Of a stretch of 64,000 bases of DNA, positions 24,910 to 32,692 are shown in pieces (position 1 is the stretch's first letter; each line of letters begins with the position of its first letter). The notes under the pieces are model-generated. The model saw only the letters and a list, made by a program, of their open reading frames with translations. It had not been told where the DNA came from and did no database searches. Both the position numbers and the translations under genes were made by a program. The DNA is from an uncultured Acidobacteriaceae bacterium (GTDB taxonomy: Bacteria; Acidobacteriota; Terriglobia; Terriglobales; Acidobacteriaceae), in NCBI GenBank assembly GCA_937879855.1, contig CALFMO010000055.1, positions 57,975-121,974 on the forward strand, written 5' to 3'.

Positions 24910-25959
24910 ATGGCTACTTTGGTGACGCCGACCGACAAGACGGTAGAGAAGAAGAGCCCGCCCGTGACTGACGAAAAGGTCGACCGGAGGCCGCGTCCGC
25001 GAACCGATGAGAAATTCAAGATCTTCAGCGGCACGGCGAACGAGCCGCTGGCCGATGAAGTCTGCAACTTTCTCGGCATGCAGCGCGGACAGGCGCAGGT
25101 GATTCGGTTCCGCGACGGCGAGTGTTACGTCCAGATCCAGGAGAACGTGCGCGGCGCGGATGTGTTCGTCATGCAGCCGACGTGCCGTCCGGTGGACGAG
25201 CACCTGATGGAGCTGCTGTTGATGATCGATGCGCTGAAGCGCGCTTCGGCGCGGCGCATCACGGCGGTGATGCCATATTTCGGCTATGCCCGGCAGGACC
25301 GCAAGGACAAGCCGCGCAGCCCGATCTCGTCGAAGCTGGTAGCCGATCTGCTGACTACGGCGGGCACGCATCGGGCGCTGATTGTGGATTTGCATACGCC
25401 GCAGTTGCAGGGCTTTTTCAATATTCCGGTGGACCACTTGTTCGCCTCGCCGGTGCTGGTCGATCACTTCCGCAAGCTGGCCCTGCCGAATTTGACGGTG
25501 GTTTCGCCGGACGCGGGCGGCGTGGAGCGGGCGCGGTTCTTCGCCAAGAAAGTGGATGCGGCGCTGGCTATCGTCGACAAACGCCGCGTGGAAATCAACG
25601 TGGCCGAAGTGATGCACGTGATCGGCGACGTCGACGGGCGAACGTGCTTGATCATCGACGATCTGATCGATACAGCGGGAACGCTGGTAAAGACCGCGGA
25701 CGCTTTGATGGAGAACGGCGCGACTTCGGTTTATGCCTGTGCATCGCATGCGGTGCTGTCGGGGCCGGCGGTGGAGAACATCACCAACTCGGTGATTAAG
25801 GAAGTCGTGGTCACGAACACGATTCCGCTAAGTCCTGAGGCGGATGCGGCGCGAACTCAAAAGGGAGGGAAGATCAGCGTCCTCTCAATTGCGGGATTGA
25901 TTGGCCGGGCGATTCAGGCCAATCATGAAGAGACTTCGGTGAGCAAGCTGTTTACATAG
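24910..25959 (+). CDS. prs: Ribose-phosphate pyrophosphokinase
   Basis: Makes PRPP from ribose 5-phosphate and ATP for nucleotide, His and Trp synthesis. A class I enzyme of 349 residues: FKIFSGTANEPLADEV start of the core, GECYVQIQENVRGADVFV, catalytic flexible-loop region FGYARQDRKDKPR, and PRPP-binding CLIIDDLIDTAGTL. An extra N-terminal tail of about 35 charged residues (MATLVTPTDKTVEKKS...) precedes the core. Translation may be affected by the hairpin reaching up to its start. Followed by rplY and pth, the usual bacterial order. Confidence 0.96.
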   Translation: MATLVTPTDKTVEKKSPPVTDEKVDRRPRPRTDEKFKIFSGTANEPLADEVCNFLGMQRGQAQVIRFRDGECYVQIQENVRGADVFVMQPTCRPVDEHLMELLLMIDALKRASARRITAVMPYFGYARQDRKDKPRSPISSKLVADLLTTAGTHRALIVDLHTPQLQGFFNIPVDHLFASPVLVDHFRKLALPNLTVVSPDAGGVERARFFAKKVDAALAIVDKRRVEINVAEVMHVIGDVDGRTCLIIDDLIDTAGTLVKTADALMENGATSVYACASHAVLSGPAVENITNSVIKEVVVTNTIPLSPEADAARTQKGGKISVLSIAGLIGRAIQANHEETSVSKLFT

Positions 25960-26027
25960 GTCCTTCGGCGACGAAAAGCCGTCGCCTCAGGATGACAGTT
26001 TAATTTTTTAGACAGGAATTGAAATTT

Positions 26028-26771
26028 ATGGCGACTACATTGGAACAAAACGTACTCGAAGCACAACCTCGCGAGGCCGGCACCAAGAATCATGCCCGGC
26101 GTGTGCGACGCGAAGGAAAGATTCCGGCGGTGGTTTATGGCGCCGGCAAGGATTCGCTGCCAATCGCCGTGGATCCGCGGCACGTGATGCGCATTCTGAA
26201 CTCGGAGACCGGACACAACACGATTTTTGACCTGGCCCTGAGCGGCGGCGAGCGCAGCAAGGCCATGATCGTCGACTGGCAGTACGAGCCCATCAAGGGC
26301 AAGCTGCTGCACATCGACCTGAAGCGCATCGCGCTCGACAAGGTGCTGCGGGTCAACGTGCCTATTTTCCTGGTGGGAGAATCGGCCGGCGTGAAGCAGG
26401 AAGGCGGCATCATGGAGCAGATGTTGCGCGAGGTGGAGGTCGAGTGCTTGCCGGGGGATATTCCGACCCACTTCGATGCCGACGTCAGCCACCTCACCTT
26501 TGGCAAGGTGCTGCGCGTTTCGGAATTGCCGCATTCGGAGAAGATCAAGATTCTTACCGATCCGAACCAGCCGGTGGCGCACGTTACGTCGGTGAAGGAA
26601 GAAGTTGTGGCGACTCCTGAAGCGGTTGCGGCGGAAGCGGCAGCTCCGGCGGAGCCCGAAGTCATTAAGAAGGGCAAGCAGGAGACTGAGGAAGAGGGCG
26701 CCGAGGCCCCCGCTGGCAAGGCTGAGAAGGCAGAGAAGCCTGAGAAGGCTGAGAAGAAGGAGAAGAAATAA
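26028..26771 (+). CDS. rplY: Ribosomal protein bL25 (Ctc/TL5 form)
   Basis: Binds 5S rRNA in the large subunit. ATG 26028 (ATTLEQNVLEAQPREAGTK). The N-terminal domain has ARRVRREGKIPAVVYGAGKD. The C-terminal Ctc domain has VEVECLPGDIPTHFDADVSHL. A tail of about 50 residues is made of Ala/Glu/Lys repeats (EKAEKPEKAEKKEKK). Total 247 residues, the long stress-associated form. A TTG nine bases upstream is less likely. Positioned between prs and pth as in many bacteria. Confidence 0.95.
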   Translation: MATTLEQNVLEAQPREAGTKNHARRVRREGKIPAVVYGAGKDSLPIAVDPRHVMRILNSETGHNTIFDLALSGGERSKAMIVDWQYEPIKGKLLHIDLKRIALDKVLRVNVPIFLVGESAGVKQEGGIMEQMLREVEVECLPGDIPTHFDADVSHLTFGKVLRVSELPHSEKIKILTDPNQPVAHVTSVKEEVVATPEAVAAEAAAPAEPEVIKKGKQETEEEGAEAPAGKAEKAEKPEKAEKKEKK

Positions 26772-26877
26772 CTCGTGTAGGGACGGGCGCCCTTCGGCTT
26801 CGCTCAGGGCAGGCTATTCGCCCGTCTGGCGGAGCGCGAAGGCGGCCGCCAGCTCAAGAAATTTGGGCTGAAACCTG

Positions 26878-26903
26878 GCGGACGAATGCGTCCGCCGCTA
26901 CGT
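26878..26903. repeat. Family F repeat unit
   Basis: GGCGGACGAATGCGTCCGCC followed by GCTACG: a palindromic unit matching those at 11158-11230. Just before pth. The preceding bases (26775-26850) hold related GGGCGCCC/TTCGGCTTCGCTCAGG words. Confidence 0.6.
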
Positions 26904-26919
26904 GGATCGGGATGATGGC

Positions 26920-27507
26920 GTGAAACTGATCGTCGGTCTCGGCAATCCCGGTATCGAGTACCAGTTCACGCCGCATAACCTGGGCTTTCTGGCGATTGAT
27001 CGCATCGCGGGAAACCTGGGAGTGGATGTGAGAAACCGGCAATGCCGGGCGCTTACGGCACGGGCTGTGATCGCCGATCAGCTGGTGCTGTTGGCTAAGC
27101 CGGAGACGTTCATGAACTTGAGTGGCGTCTCGGTGCGGGAGTTGGTCGAGGAATACGAGGCGAGGCCGGAATCGGACCTGATTGTGATTCAGGACGAGCT
27201 GGATTTTCCGCTGGGCACATTGCGCATTCATACGCGGCGCAGTTCGGCGGGGCACAACGGCATCGAGTCTATCATCGCGGCGTTGGACACGCAGGATTTT
27301 CTACGGATTCGGATCGGCGTGGCGCCGGAGCGGAAAGTGTCCGACGGCAAAGAGTATCTGCTGGCGCCGATGCGCAAGGCGGACTTGAAGGTGGCCGACG
27401 GAATGCTGGACACCGCGGAAGAAGCGGTGAAGGTGATTTTGAAAGATGGTCCGGCGGCGGCGATGAACCGCTTCAACCGGAAAGAGCCGGACGAAGAGAA
27501 AGATTAG
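26920..27507 (+). CDS. pth: Peptidyl-tRNA hydrolase
   Basis: Recycles peptidyl-tRNA released from stalled ribosomes. Start GTG 26920 gives the canonical VKLIVGLGNPGIEYQFTPHN with the catalytic Asn and His. FMNLSGVSVRELV and the catalytic Asp in VIQDELDFPLGTLR follow, then GHNGIESII. At 195 residues it is full length. An in-frame GTG 18 bases upstream would add MDRDDG, which the family lacks. Follows rplY by 148 bases that contain dispersed repeats. Confidence 0.96.
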   Translation: MKLIVGLGNPGIEYQFTPHNLGFLAIDRIAGNLGVDVRNRQCRALTARAVIADQLVLLAKPETFMNLSGVSVRELVEEYEARPESDLIVIQDELDFPLGTLRIHTRRSSAGHNGIESIIAALDTQDFLRIRIGVAPERKVSDGKEYLLAPMRKADLKVADGMLDTAEEAVKVILKDGPAAAMNRFNRKEPDEEKD

Positions 27508-27588
27508 CCACGGATCAGCACGGATTTTCACGGATTTAAGAAGCTCCTTTAGGGCTTGATCCGTGAAGATCCGTGAGAATCAGTGGCC
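27508..27588. repeat. Family C hairpin, 10-base iterated CACGGAT arms (pth-rpsF gap)
   Basis: Left arm has CACGGAT three times at an exact 10-base period (CCACGGATCAGCACGGATTT, then TCACGGAT). The right arm has ATCCGTG twice and ATCAGTGG, also at 10 bases. The pair makes a long imperfect stem ending 20 bases before rpsF. Confidence 0.8.
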
Positions 27589-27607
27589 AGGAATTTGGAG
27601 ATAACGA

Positions 27608-28012
27608 ATGAATCGCATCTATGAGCTGATGTTTATTGTTCGTCCCGATATGACGGACGAAGATCTGGATAAATTGATTTCTACACTGCAGTCGGTGGTG
27701 CCTACGTCAGGCGGAACGGTACAGCGTGTCGAGAAGATGGGCAAGCGCCGATTGGCCTATACCGTACGGCGCTTTCACGAAGGCGTCTATGTGTTGATGG
27801 TCGTGGAAGGCGGAGGCCCAGTGATTCACGAACTGGAGCGCCGCTTGCGCGTGTCCGAGCCGGTCATCAAGTTCCTTACCGTACGCATTGATGAAGAGCA
27901 GAAGCGGCTGGACAAGATCAAGCAGCTTCGCGATGCGAAGAAGAAAGTAAGCGCACAGCCCGCAGCGGCGGCAGAGCCGGCAGCACCAGCGGAAGCTCCG
28001 GCGACGGCGTAA
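27608..28012 (+). CDS. rpsF: Ribosomal protein bS6
   Basis: Small-subunit protein that pairs with bS18. Core begins MNRIYELMFIVRPDMTDED, with KRRLAYTVRRFHEGVYVLMV and KFLTVRIDEE. The 134-residue length includes an Ala/Pro/Glu-rich tail of 25 residues. GGAG lies nine bases before the ATG. Heads the rpsF-rpsR-rplI cluster; the ssb gene often found between rpsF and rpsR is absent. Repeat hairpins fill the gaps before and after it. Confidence 0.96.
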   Translation: MNRIYELMFIVRPDMTDEDLDKLISTLQSVVPTSGGTVQRVEKMGKRRLAYTVRRFHEGVYVLMVVEGGGPVIHELERRLRVSEPVIKFLTVRIDEEQKRLDKIKQLRDAKKKVSAQPAAAAEPAAPAEAPATA

Positions 28013-28031
28013 CGGGGTTTGTAAGCGGGTT

Positions 28032-28126
28032 TCTCTGCGTTTCTCCGCATCGTTCTTTGCGAACTTTGCGGTCAAAAGCTTTTAACCGCTGAGGACGCGA
28101 AGAAATCGCAGAGTTCGCTGAGAAAT
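28032..28126. repeat. Family D hairpin (rpsF-rpsR gap)
   Basis: TTCTCTGCGTTTCTCCGCAT and TTTGCGAACTTTGCGGTCAA in the left arm are mirrored by TTAACCGCTGAGGACGCGAA and CGCAGAGTTCGCTGAGAAAT in the right, with a TTTT-centred loop. The long imperfect stem occupies most of the 163-base gap before rpsR. One arm of the same family is seen at 2290-2335. Confidence 0.75.
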
Positions 28127-28175
28127 GCCGACCCGGTGGTCGGACAGACATCGAGAGAAGAATTAGAGGAGAATT

Positions 28176-28550
28176 ATGGCTGAAGAGACGAAAGCAGCAG
28201 AGCAATCGGCGCCGAGCGAGAGGCCGCGTTCCAGCGGAGATCGTCCGGGCGGAGATCGTCCGCGATTTGGCGGCGGTGGTGGCGGACGCGGGCCGGGTGG
28301 GCCTCCGCGCGAAGGTGGCGGCGGGCGCAAATTTTTCCGGCGCAAGAAAGTGTGCAAGTTCTGCGTCGAGAAGATCGAAGACATCAACTACAAGGATTAC
28401 CGCATGCTGGGCCAGTTCGTCGCCGAAAGCGGCAAGATCGTGCCGCGACGACTGACGGGCGTGTGCGCGCCGCACCAGCACCGGCTGTCGGCGGCCATCA
28501 AGAAAGCCCGCAACATTGCCCTGCTGCCGTTTGCCGGGCGGGCGAGCTAA
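28176..28550 (+). CDS. rpsR: Ribosomal protein bS18 with long Gly/Arg-rich leader
   Basis: Partner of bS6 on the small subunit. The conserved core (residues about 55-124) includes CKFCVEKIEDINYKDYRML, RLTGVCAPHQHRLSAAIKKA and RNIALLPFA. The first 55 residues are an unusual low-complexity extension with DRPGGDRPRFGGGGGGRGPG. At 124 residues it is well above the usual 75-90. The start ATG 28176 has GAGGAGAA directly upstream, so the leader is probably translated. Confidence 0.95.
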   Translation: MAEETKAAEQSAPSERPRSSGDRPGGDRPRFGGGGGGRGPGGPPREGGGGRKFFRRKKVCKFCVEKIEDINYKDYRMLGQFVAESGKIVPRRLTGVCAPHQHRLSAAIKKARNIALLPFAGRAS

Positions 28551-28556
28551 ACCTTA

Positions 28557-28641
28557 GCCACGGATTTGCACGGATCTTCACGGATAAGACTTTTTAATTG
28601 ATTTGGTTTATCCGTGTTGATCCGCGTGAATCCGTGGCAAA
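28557..28641. repeat. Family C hairpin (rpsR-rplI gap)
   Basis: Second family C copy. CACGGAT three times at 10-base steps (28559-28585), an AT-rich loop (AGACTTTTTAATTGATTTGG), then ATCCGTG/ATCCGCGTG/ATCCGTGG. Ends 26 bases before the rplI start. Confidence 0.8.
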
Positions 28642-28666
28642 AGAACTTTCTGACATCGGAGCTATC

Positions 28667-29122
28667 ATGGAAGTCATTCTGAAGGAAGATGTAGCCAAGC
28701 TAGGGTCCCGCGGCGATGTGGTGAAGGTCGCGGAAGGATATGGACGGAATTATCTGTTGCCACGCAAGCTGGCCATTCAGGCCGACGAGGGTAACAAGGC
28801 CGTCATTGCGCAGATGAAGGCCGCCTCGGTGCGGCGCTCGGCCAAGGAGAAGACGCAGGCCGAGGAACTGGCCAAGCAGTTTGACGGCGTGTCAGTGTCG
28901 TTCCAGCGGCGCACCGGCGAGCACGATCAGCTCTTTGGCTCGGTCACGTCGAGCGACATCGGCGATGCGCTGACCAAGAAGGGATTCAACGTGGATCGCC
29001 GCAAGATCCAGCTGCACGAGCCGCTGAAAACCGTGGGCGAGTTCTCGATCCCGGTGAAGCTGCACAAGGACGTGACCGCGCACTTGAAGGTGGTCATCGA
29101 GAAGGAAGCAGCGGCTGAGTAG
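28667..29122 (+). CDS. rplI: Ribosomal protein bL9
   Basis: Large-subunit protein binding 23S rRNA. From ATG 28667 the protein is MEVILKEDVAKLGSRGDVVK ... YGRNYLLPRKLA, with the long connecting helix and C-terminal domain LFGSVTSSDIGDAL and VKLHKDVTAHLKV. 151 residues, the standard length. The in-frame upstream extension runs through the repeat hairpin and is not coding. Last gene of the ribosomal cluster. Confidence 0.96.
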   Translation: MEVILKEDVAKLGSRGDVVKVAEGYGRNYLLPRKLAIQADEGNKAVIAQMKAASVRRSAKEKTQAEELAKQFDGVSVSFQRRTGEHDQLFGSVTSSDIGDALTKKGFNVDRRKIQLHEPLKTVGEFSIPVKLHKDVTAHLKVVIEKEAAAE

Positions 29123-29682
29123 GCCTGCTGTCCTCTTCCTTGCTAAGTGCGAGGGATTCTATCTTGTTGATGACACGCAGCGTCGTATTCGACAGGTGCT
29201 TCGAGTTCCTTTCGCGTTGAGGGCTTTAGCCCTTTGCTGTCCGTGACGAACTGAATTCCAGTGACAGGAGGTTATGCCCTAGTGTTGGCTCGCCGCTGCG
29301 TGGGCGAGACGCCCCCGCGACAGCCGGCAGGATGCCGGCGCTACCAGAAACTGCATCGTTCTCGGGGCATTTTCCTTGCCAAATCCCCGGCCGGCATTGT
29401 CCGCCATTGTTCTGTTTCCCTCTAAATCTTTGCCCCAGAATCACCTAGGCCCGCCAAATAATCTGCCCCTGCCCTATAATTTTTGCTCACGGTTTGGTCG
29501 ACCCCTCGTCTATTCCTGTGCAAGCCCGGATATGGCATGAATACCGGGCAGGTAGAGGACAATAAAAAATGCCGGCCGGTGCATGGGCAATACCAATTGC
29601 CGTAGGCGGACGGGCCCACTCGAAGACAAAGAGTGAGAGAGTAGAGAGAGTCGACAATAACCATGACCCCGCGCGGGGACGC
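29123..29682. other. Gene-free stretch before the sigma-factor operon
   Basis: No gene is supported here. It holds an AGGGCTTTAGCCCT palindrome (about 29220), a family B repeat (29297-29344) and a TATAAT (29475-29480) preceded by GCCC, the best -10 candidate for the sigma-factor operon. No good -35 is visible 17 bases upstream. Confidence 0.5.
29297..29344. repeat. Family B palindromic repeat
   Basis: GCGTGGGCGAGACGCCCCCG followed by CGACAGCCGGCAGGATGCCGGCGCTAC: two short hairpins in a row. The same pair occurs at 31355-31406 and a part of it at 53060-53090. Confidence 0.75.
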
Positions 29683-30276
29683 ATGGCTGGGCAAGAACGC
29701 CGCATAGACGACACGATGTTGATCCGAGAGGCGCAGCGGGGAAACCGCGCCGCCTTCGAGGAACTCGTCCGTCACTACGATCAGGCGGTGTTGCGGCTCG
29801 CACTCCATCTCACCGGAACTGAGCAGGACGCTCAGGACGTCTATCAGGACGCCTTCCTCAAGGCCTATAAGAACATCGGAAGTTTCCGGTTCGAGTGTTC
29901 CTTCTACACATGGATTTACCGGATTGTGACGAATCTGTGCCTCGATCACTTGCGCAAAAGGAATGTGCGCAAGGAGGATGCGCCGGTCGTGAAAGACGGC
30001 AACGGCGGCGAGTTCGACCTGCTCGACCAGGTGGCCGACGGACGGGCGGGAGCGAATCCGGAGCGCGATTTGATGCGCCGGCAGTTGGGGGCGCGCATCT
30101 CCGGAGCGCTGGAGAAGTTGACGCCGCGAGAGCGCATGGTGTTTGAGTTGAAGCATTACCACGGATTGAAGCTGAGAACTGTGGGAGAGATTTTGCAGAC
30201 TACGGAAGAGACCGCCAAGAATACGCTCTTCCGCGCCACGCAGAAATTGCGCGGGGCGCTGGCGGATATGAGGTAG
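29683..30276 (+). CDS. ECF RNA polymerase sigma factor (RpoE-like)
   Basis: A 197-residue extracytoplasmic-function sigma factor from ATG 29683 (AGQERRIDDTMLIREAQRGN); ATG 29716 is an alternative. Region 2 reads AFEELVRHYDQAVLRLALHL ... DAFLKAYKNIGSFRF with WIYRIVTNLCLDHLRKR. Region 4 reads LTPRERMVFELKHYHGLKLR and ETAKNTLFRATQKLR. The next gene is a zinc-finger anti-sigma, so activity is probably held back by it. A long in-frame leader upstream lacks conserved sequence. Confidence 0.92.
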   Translation: MAGQERRIDDTMLIREAQRGNRAAFEELVRHYDQAVLRLALHLTGTEQDAQDVYQDAFLKAYKNIGSFRFECSFYTWIYRIVTNLCLDHLRKRNVRKEDAPVVKDGNGGEFDLLDQVADGRAGANPERDLMRRQLGARISGALEKLTPRERMVFELKHYHGLKLRTVGEILQTTEETAKNTLFRATQKLRGALADMR

Positions 30277-30300
30277 ACGTTGGGATTGAGCGGCCGCGCT

Positions 30301-30339
30301 TCGCGCTGGCCGGACAGCCGAGGCGGCTGTCCCCACATG
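30301..30339. repeat. Family A palindromic repeat, typical copy
   Basis: CTGGCCGGACAGCCGAGGCG, then GCTGTCCCCACATG. It sits between the sigma-factor and anti-sigma genes within the operon, so it is transcribed, and ends 20 bases before the anti-sigma start. Confidence 0.9.
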
Positions 30340-30358
30340 AGTCGATTAGGGTGCAATT

Positions 30359-31306
30359 ATGAAATGTGAATGGGTTCGAGAGAATATCGTGCTTCAGGTT
30401 TATGGCGAGTTGGCGGATGATGCTCGTCATGAATTGGAGCAACACGTGGCGCGCTGCACAGACTGTGCAGCCGAACTGAAGGCGGAGCAGGATTTTCATG
30501 CGCTGCTGGCGCAGGATAAGGCCGAAGATCCTCCGCCGAACCTGGTGGCGGCTTCGCGCATGCGCCTGCAGGAAGCGCTGGAGACCGCCAAACAGGGCAG
30601 CGTCTGGAGCCGGTTGACGTTCGACCCGGGGATTTGGCTGCGGCAAGTTCGGTTCTCCCCGGCGCTGGCCTCGGCGATTCTGATTCTTGGCTTTGCCGGA
30701 GGCGTGACGGCCACTTACAAGCTCTATGGGTCGCGACCCGCAAATACAGCTGCAGTTATAAACCCATCAAATTCTACGGCTGTTCCCTCCGAAGCTTCGA
30801 TTACCGGCATCAGTTCCATCGTGCAGCAGCCGGGCACAAACCAAATCAGCATCAAGTACAACACGCTTTCGACCCAGGAAGCCCAGGGATCGCTGAATGA
30901 CGAGAAGATCCAGCAGTTGCTGCTCTACGCGGCCCGCAACAACTACAACACAGGCGTGCGGGTGGATTCGGTCGATCTGCTGGCGCAGAAAACCGGAGAC
31001 ATGCAAGTGCGGGAAGCGCTGATCTACGCGCTGCAGAATGATACGAATCCGGGGGTCCGGCTGAAGTCGCTGAGCGCGCTGGGCAATTACGTGAAGGATG
31101 ACACCAACGTGCGCGACGCGGTGCTGCGGGCGCTGGTGAACGACAACAATTCCGGCGTGCGGATTGAAGCGCTGCGGCTGATCGAGCCGGTGAAGGCCGA
31201 CGGCAGCGTGCGCGGCGTGCTGATGGCGCTCGCTGCCAAAGATCAGAGCACGTATATCAAGTCGCAGGCCCGGACCATGCTGGCGCAGTTGCCAGAGATT
31301 GATTAG
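30359..31306 (+). CDS. Anti-sigma factor with periplasmic HEAT-like repeats
   Basis: A 315-residue single-pass protein. Residues 1-45 are a zinc-binding anti-sigma domain (His29-x3-Cys33-x2-Cys36 in QHVARCTDCAAEL). One transmembrane helix follows (FSPALASAILILGFAGGVTA, about 99-118), then a Ser/Thr/Asn-rich linker and a C-terminal half of about four HEAT-like helical repeats, each with VREAL, VRLKSLSAL or VRDAVLRAL. It should sequester the preceding sigma factor at the membrane. The HEAT array on the far side is an unusual sensor and probably binds a protein ligand such as one of the next two products. Only the zinc finger gives a firm function. Confidence 0.88.
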   Translation: MKCEWVRENIVLQVYGELADDARHELEQHVARCTDCAAELKAEQDFHALLAQDKAEDPPPNLVAASRMRLQEALETAKQGSVWSRLTFDPGIWLRQVRFSPALASAILILGFAGGVTATYKLYGSRPANTAAVINPSNSTAVPSEASITGISSIVQQPGTNQISIKYNTLSTQEAQGSLNDEKIQQLLLYAARNNYNTGVRVDSVDLLAQKTGDMQVREALIYALQNDTNPGVRLKSLSALGNYVKDDTNVRDAVLRALVNDNNSGVRIEALRLIEPVKADGSVRGVLMALAAKDQSTYIKSQARTMLAQLPEID

Positions 31307-31308
31307 GA

Positions 31309-31406
31309 GTAGCGCCGGCACCTTGCCGGCTGGCGCGAAGGCATCCTGCCTTCGTTTGCGTGGGCGGGACGCCCCCGCGACAGCCGCCGGGACGGCGGCG
31401 CGCTAC
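31309..31406. repeat. Family B repeat cluster inside the sigma operon
   Basis: AGCGCCGGCACCTTGCCGGC, GCGAAGGCATCCTGCCTTCG and GCGTGGGCGGGACGCCCCCG, then GCGACAGCCGCCGGGACGGCGGCGCGCTAC: four successive small hairpins between the anti-sigma and beta-helix genes. Confidence 0.75.
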
Positions 31407-31450
31407 AAAGAACTCGCTACGAAGAACGATCGAGAACGGAGGGGAATATT

Positions 31451-32650
31451 TTGAAACGCGCGCTACAAATCGTTGGGCTGGCCAGTGTGCTGGCTCTGCT
31501 TGCGCCTCTGGTATTGGCGCAGGAAACACATGTAATCCGCGAGGGCGGGACCTGGGGTCAGGAGATCACGGGTTCGCTGGCAGCGGTCAAAAACTTAAGA
31601 GTGAAAGTCGACATGGGATCGGTCATCGTACGCGGCGGGCAACAGCAGGGCATCAATTATGTGGTTCATACGCGCTTTGGCACTTCATCCGAGCAAGAGG
31701 CGCGCCGCGAGTTCGAGCAGTACAAGATCACCGCTTACGTGAAGGGCGACACCGCCTGGATCGTGGGAGACTGGCAGGGCGGGAGGGAGCCCAAGCATTG
31801 TTCCTCGGAGTTTGCGGTTACGGTTCCGCGCGAATTGGCGCTACTCAAGCTGGAAACCCAAGGTGGCGACGTAAATGCCACGGGCCTGGCAGGCCGCGTC
31901 GAAGCGGAGAGCGGAGGCGGTACCGTCAAGTTCGATGACATTGGCGGAGGAGTACTGGCCGAGACTGGAGGCGGCGCGATCGATGTTGGAACGGTCAGCG
32001 GCGATCTCGGACTACACACCGGAGGAGGGGCCATTGTAGTTCGGCACGCCAACGGGAAGCTTGTAGCCGAAACCGGCGGCGGCAGCGTTGATGTTCAGTC
32101 CTGCGCGCAAGGCGCGGTGATTGAAACTGGCGGCAGCAACATCACCGTGCGCCATTGCAACGGAAGAGTCAAAGCATCGACTGGCGGCGGTAGCGTTGAT
32201 TTGAGTGATATTGGCGGTCCCGCGGAGATCGAAACGGGAGGCGGCAGCATCCGCCTGACCTCAGCCAAGGGACACGTGCATGCGGAGACTGGCGGCGGCG
32301 GCATTGAGCTTTACGGCGTGCCCTCAGCCCGGGCCGAAACGGGTGCGGGAGCAATTACTGTGAAGCTGGTAAATACGGGCGGCGAGCGCAACAATTCCGA
32401 TCTGGAAACGGGCGCGGGCGACATCACCGTGTATATTGCCTCCGACGTAGCGATCGACGTGCGCGCCAGCGTGGATATGGGAAATGGACACCACATCACT
32501 TCCGACTTCCCTGATGTTCACATCGCCGCCGAGGGCGACAAGTGGGGTCCGAAGACACTGACTGCCGAGGGCAAGCTGAACGGCGGCGGGCCCATGCTGA
32601 AGGTTCATACTTCGACTGGCGATATTCGTTTCAAACACGTCGGGCAGTGA
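31451..32650 (+). CDS. Secreted beta-helix protein (DUF4097-like repeats)
   Basis: A 399-residue protein from TTG 31451 behind GAGGGGAA. Residues 1-23 form a signal peptide (VGLASVLALLAPLVLAQE). From about residue 150 the sequence is nine or ten copies of an 18-19-residue unit with consensus AETGGGxIxVxxxxGxvx, the pattern of a right-handed beta-helix like the polymer-forming or DUF4097 families. The first 130 residues may cap the helix. It lies between an anti-sigma factor and a PDZ protein and is probably a surface or periplasmic structural or sensory protein. No catalytic motif seen. Confidence 0.82.
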   Translation: MKRALQIVGLASVLALLAPLVLAQETHVIREGGTWGQEITGSLAAVKNLRVKVDMGSVIVRGGQQQGINYVVHTRFGTSSEQEARREFEQYKITAYVKGDTAWIVGDWQGGREPKHCSSEFAVTVPRELALLKLETQGGDVNATGLAGRVEAESGGGTVKFDDIGGGVLAETGGGAIDVGTVSGDLGLHTGGGAIVVRHANGKLVAETGGGSVDVQSCAQGAVIETGGSNITVRHCNGRVKASTGGGSVDLSDIGGPAEIETGGGSIRLTSAKGHVHAETGGGGIELYGVPSARAETGAGAITVKLVNTGGERNNSDLETGAGDITVYIASDVAIDVRASVDMGNGHHITSDFPDVHIAAEGDKWGPKTLTAEGKLNGGGPMLKVHTSTGDIRFKHVGQ

Positions 32651-32692
32651 AAGAACGATTGTCGATGGTTGATTCACGTTGAGGGAACTGCT

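Noticed and set aside
25960..26010. Rho-independent terminator after prs (GGCGAC ... GTCGCC stem)
   Set aside because: The stem is followed by CAGGATGACAG rather than a T-run, which resembles a dispersed repeat more than a terminator.
27508..28641. CRISPR-like array suggested by repeated CACGGAT words
   Set aside because: Units are 10 bases, lack unique spacers of constant length, and are arranged as two inverted arms; no cas genes are near.
29475..29480. Complete sigma-70 promoter for the sigma-factor operon
   Set aside because: TATAAT is perfect but no acceptable -35 is found at 16-18 bases, so only the -10 is noted within the gap entry.
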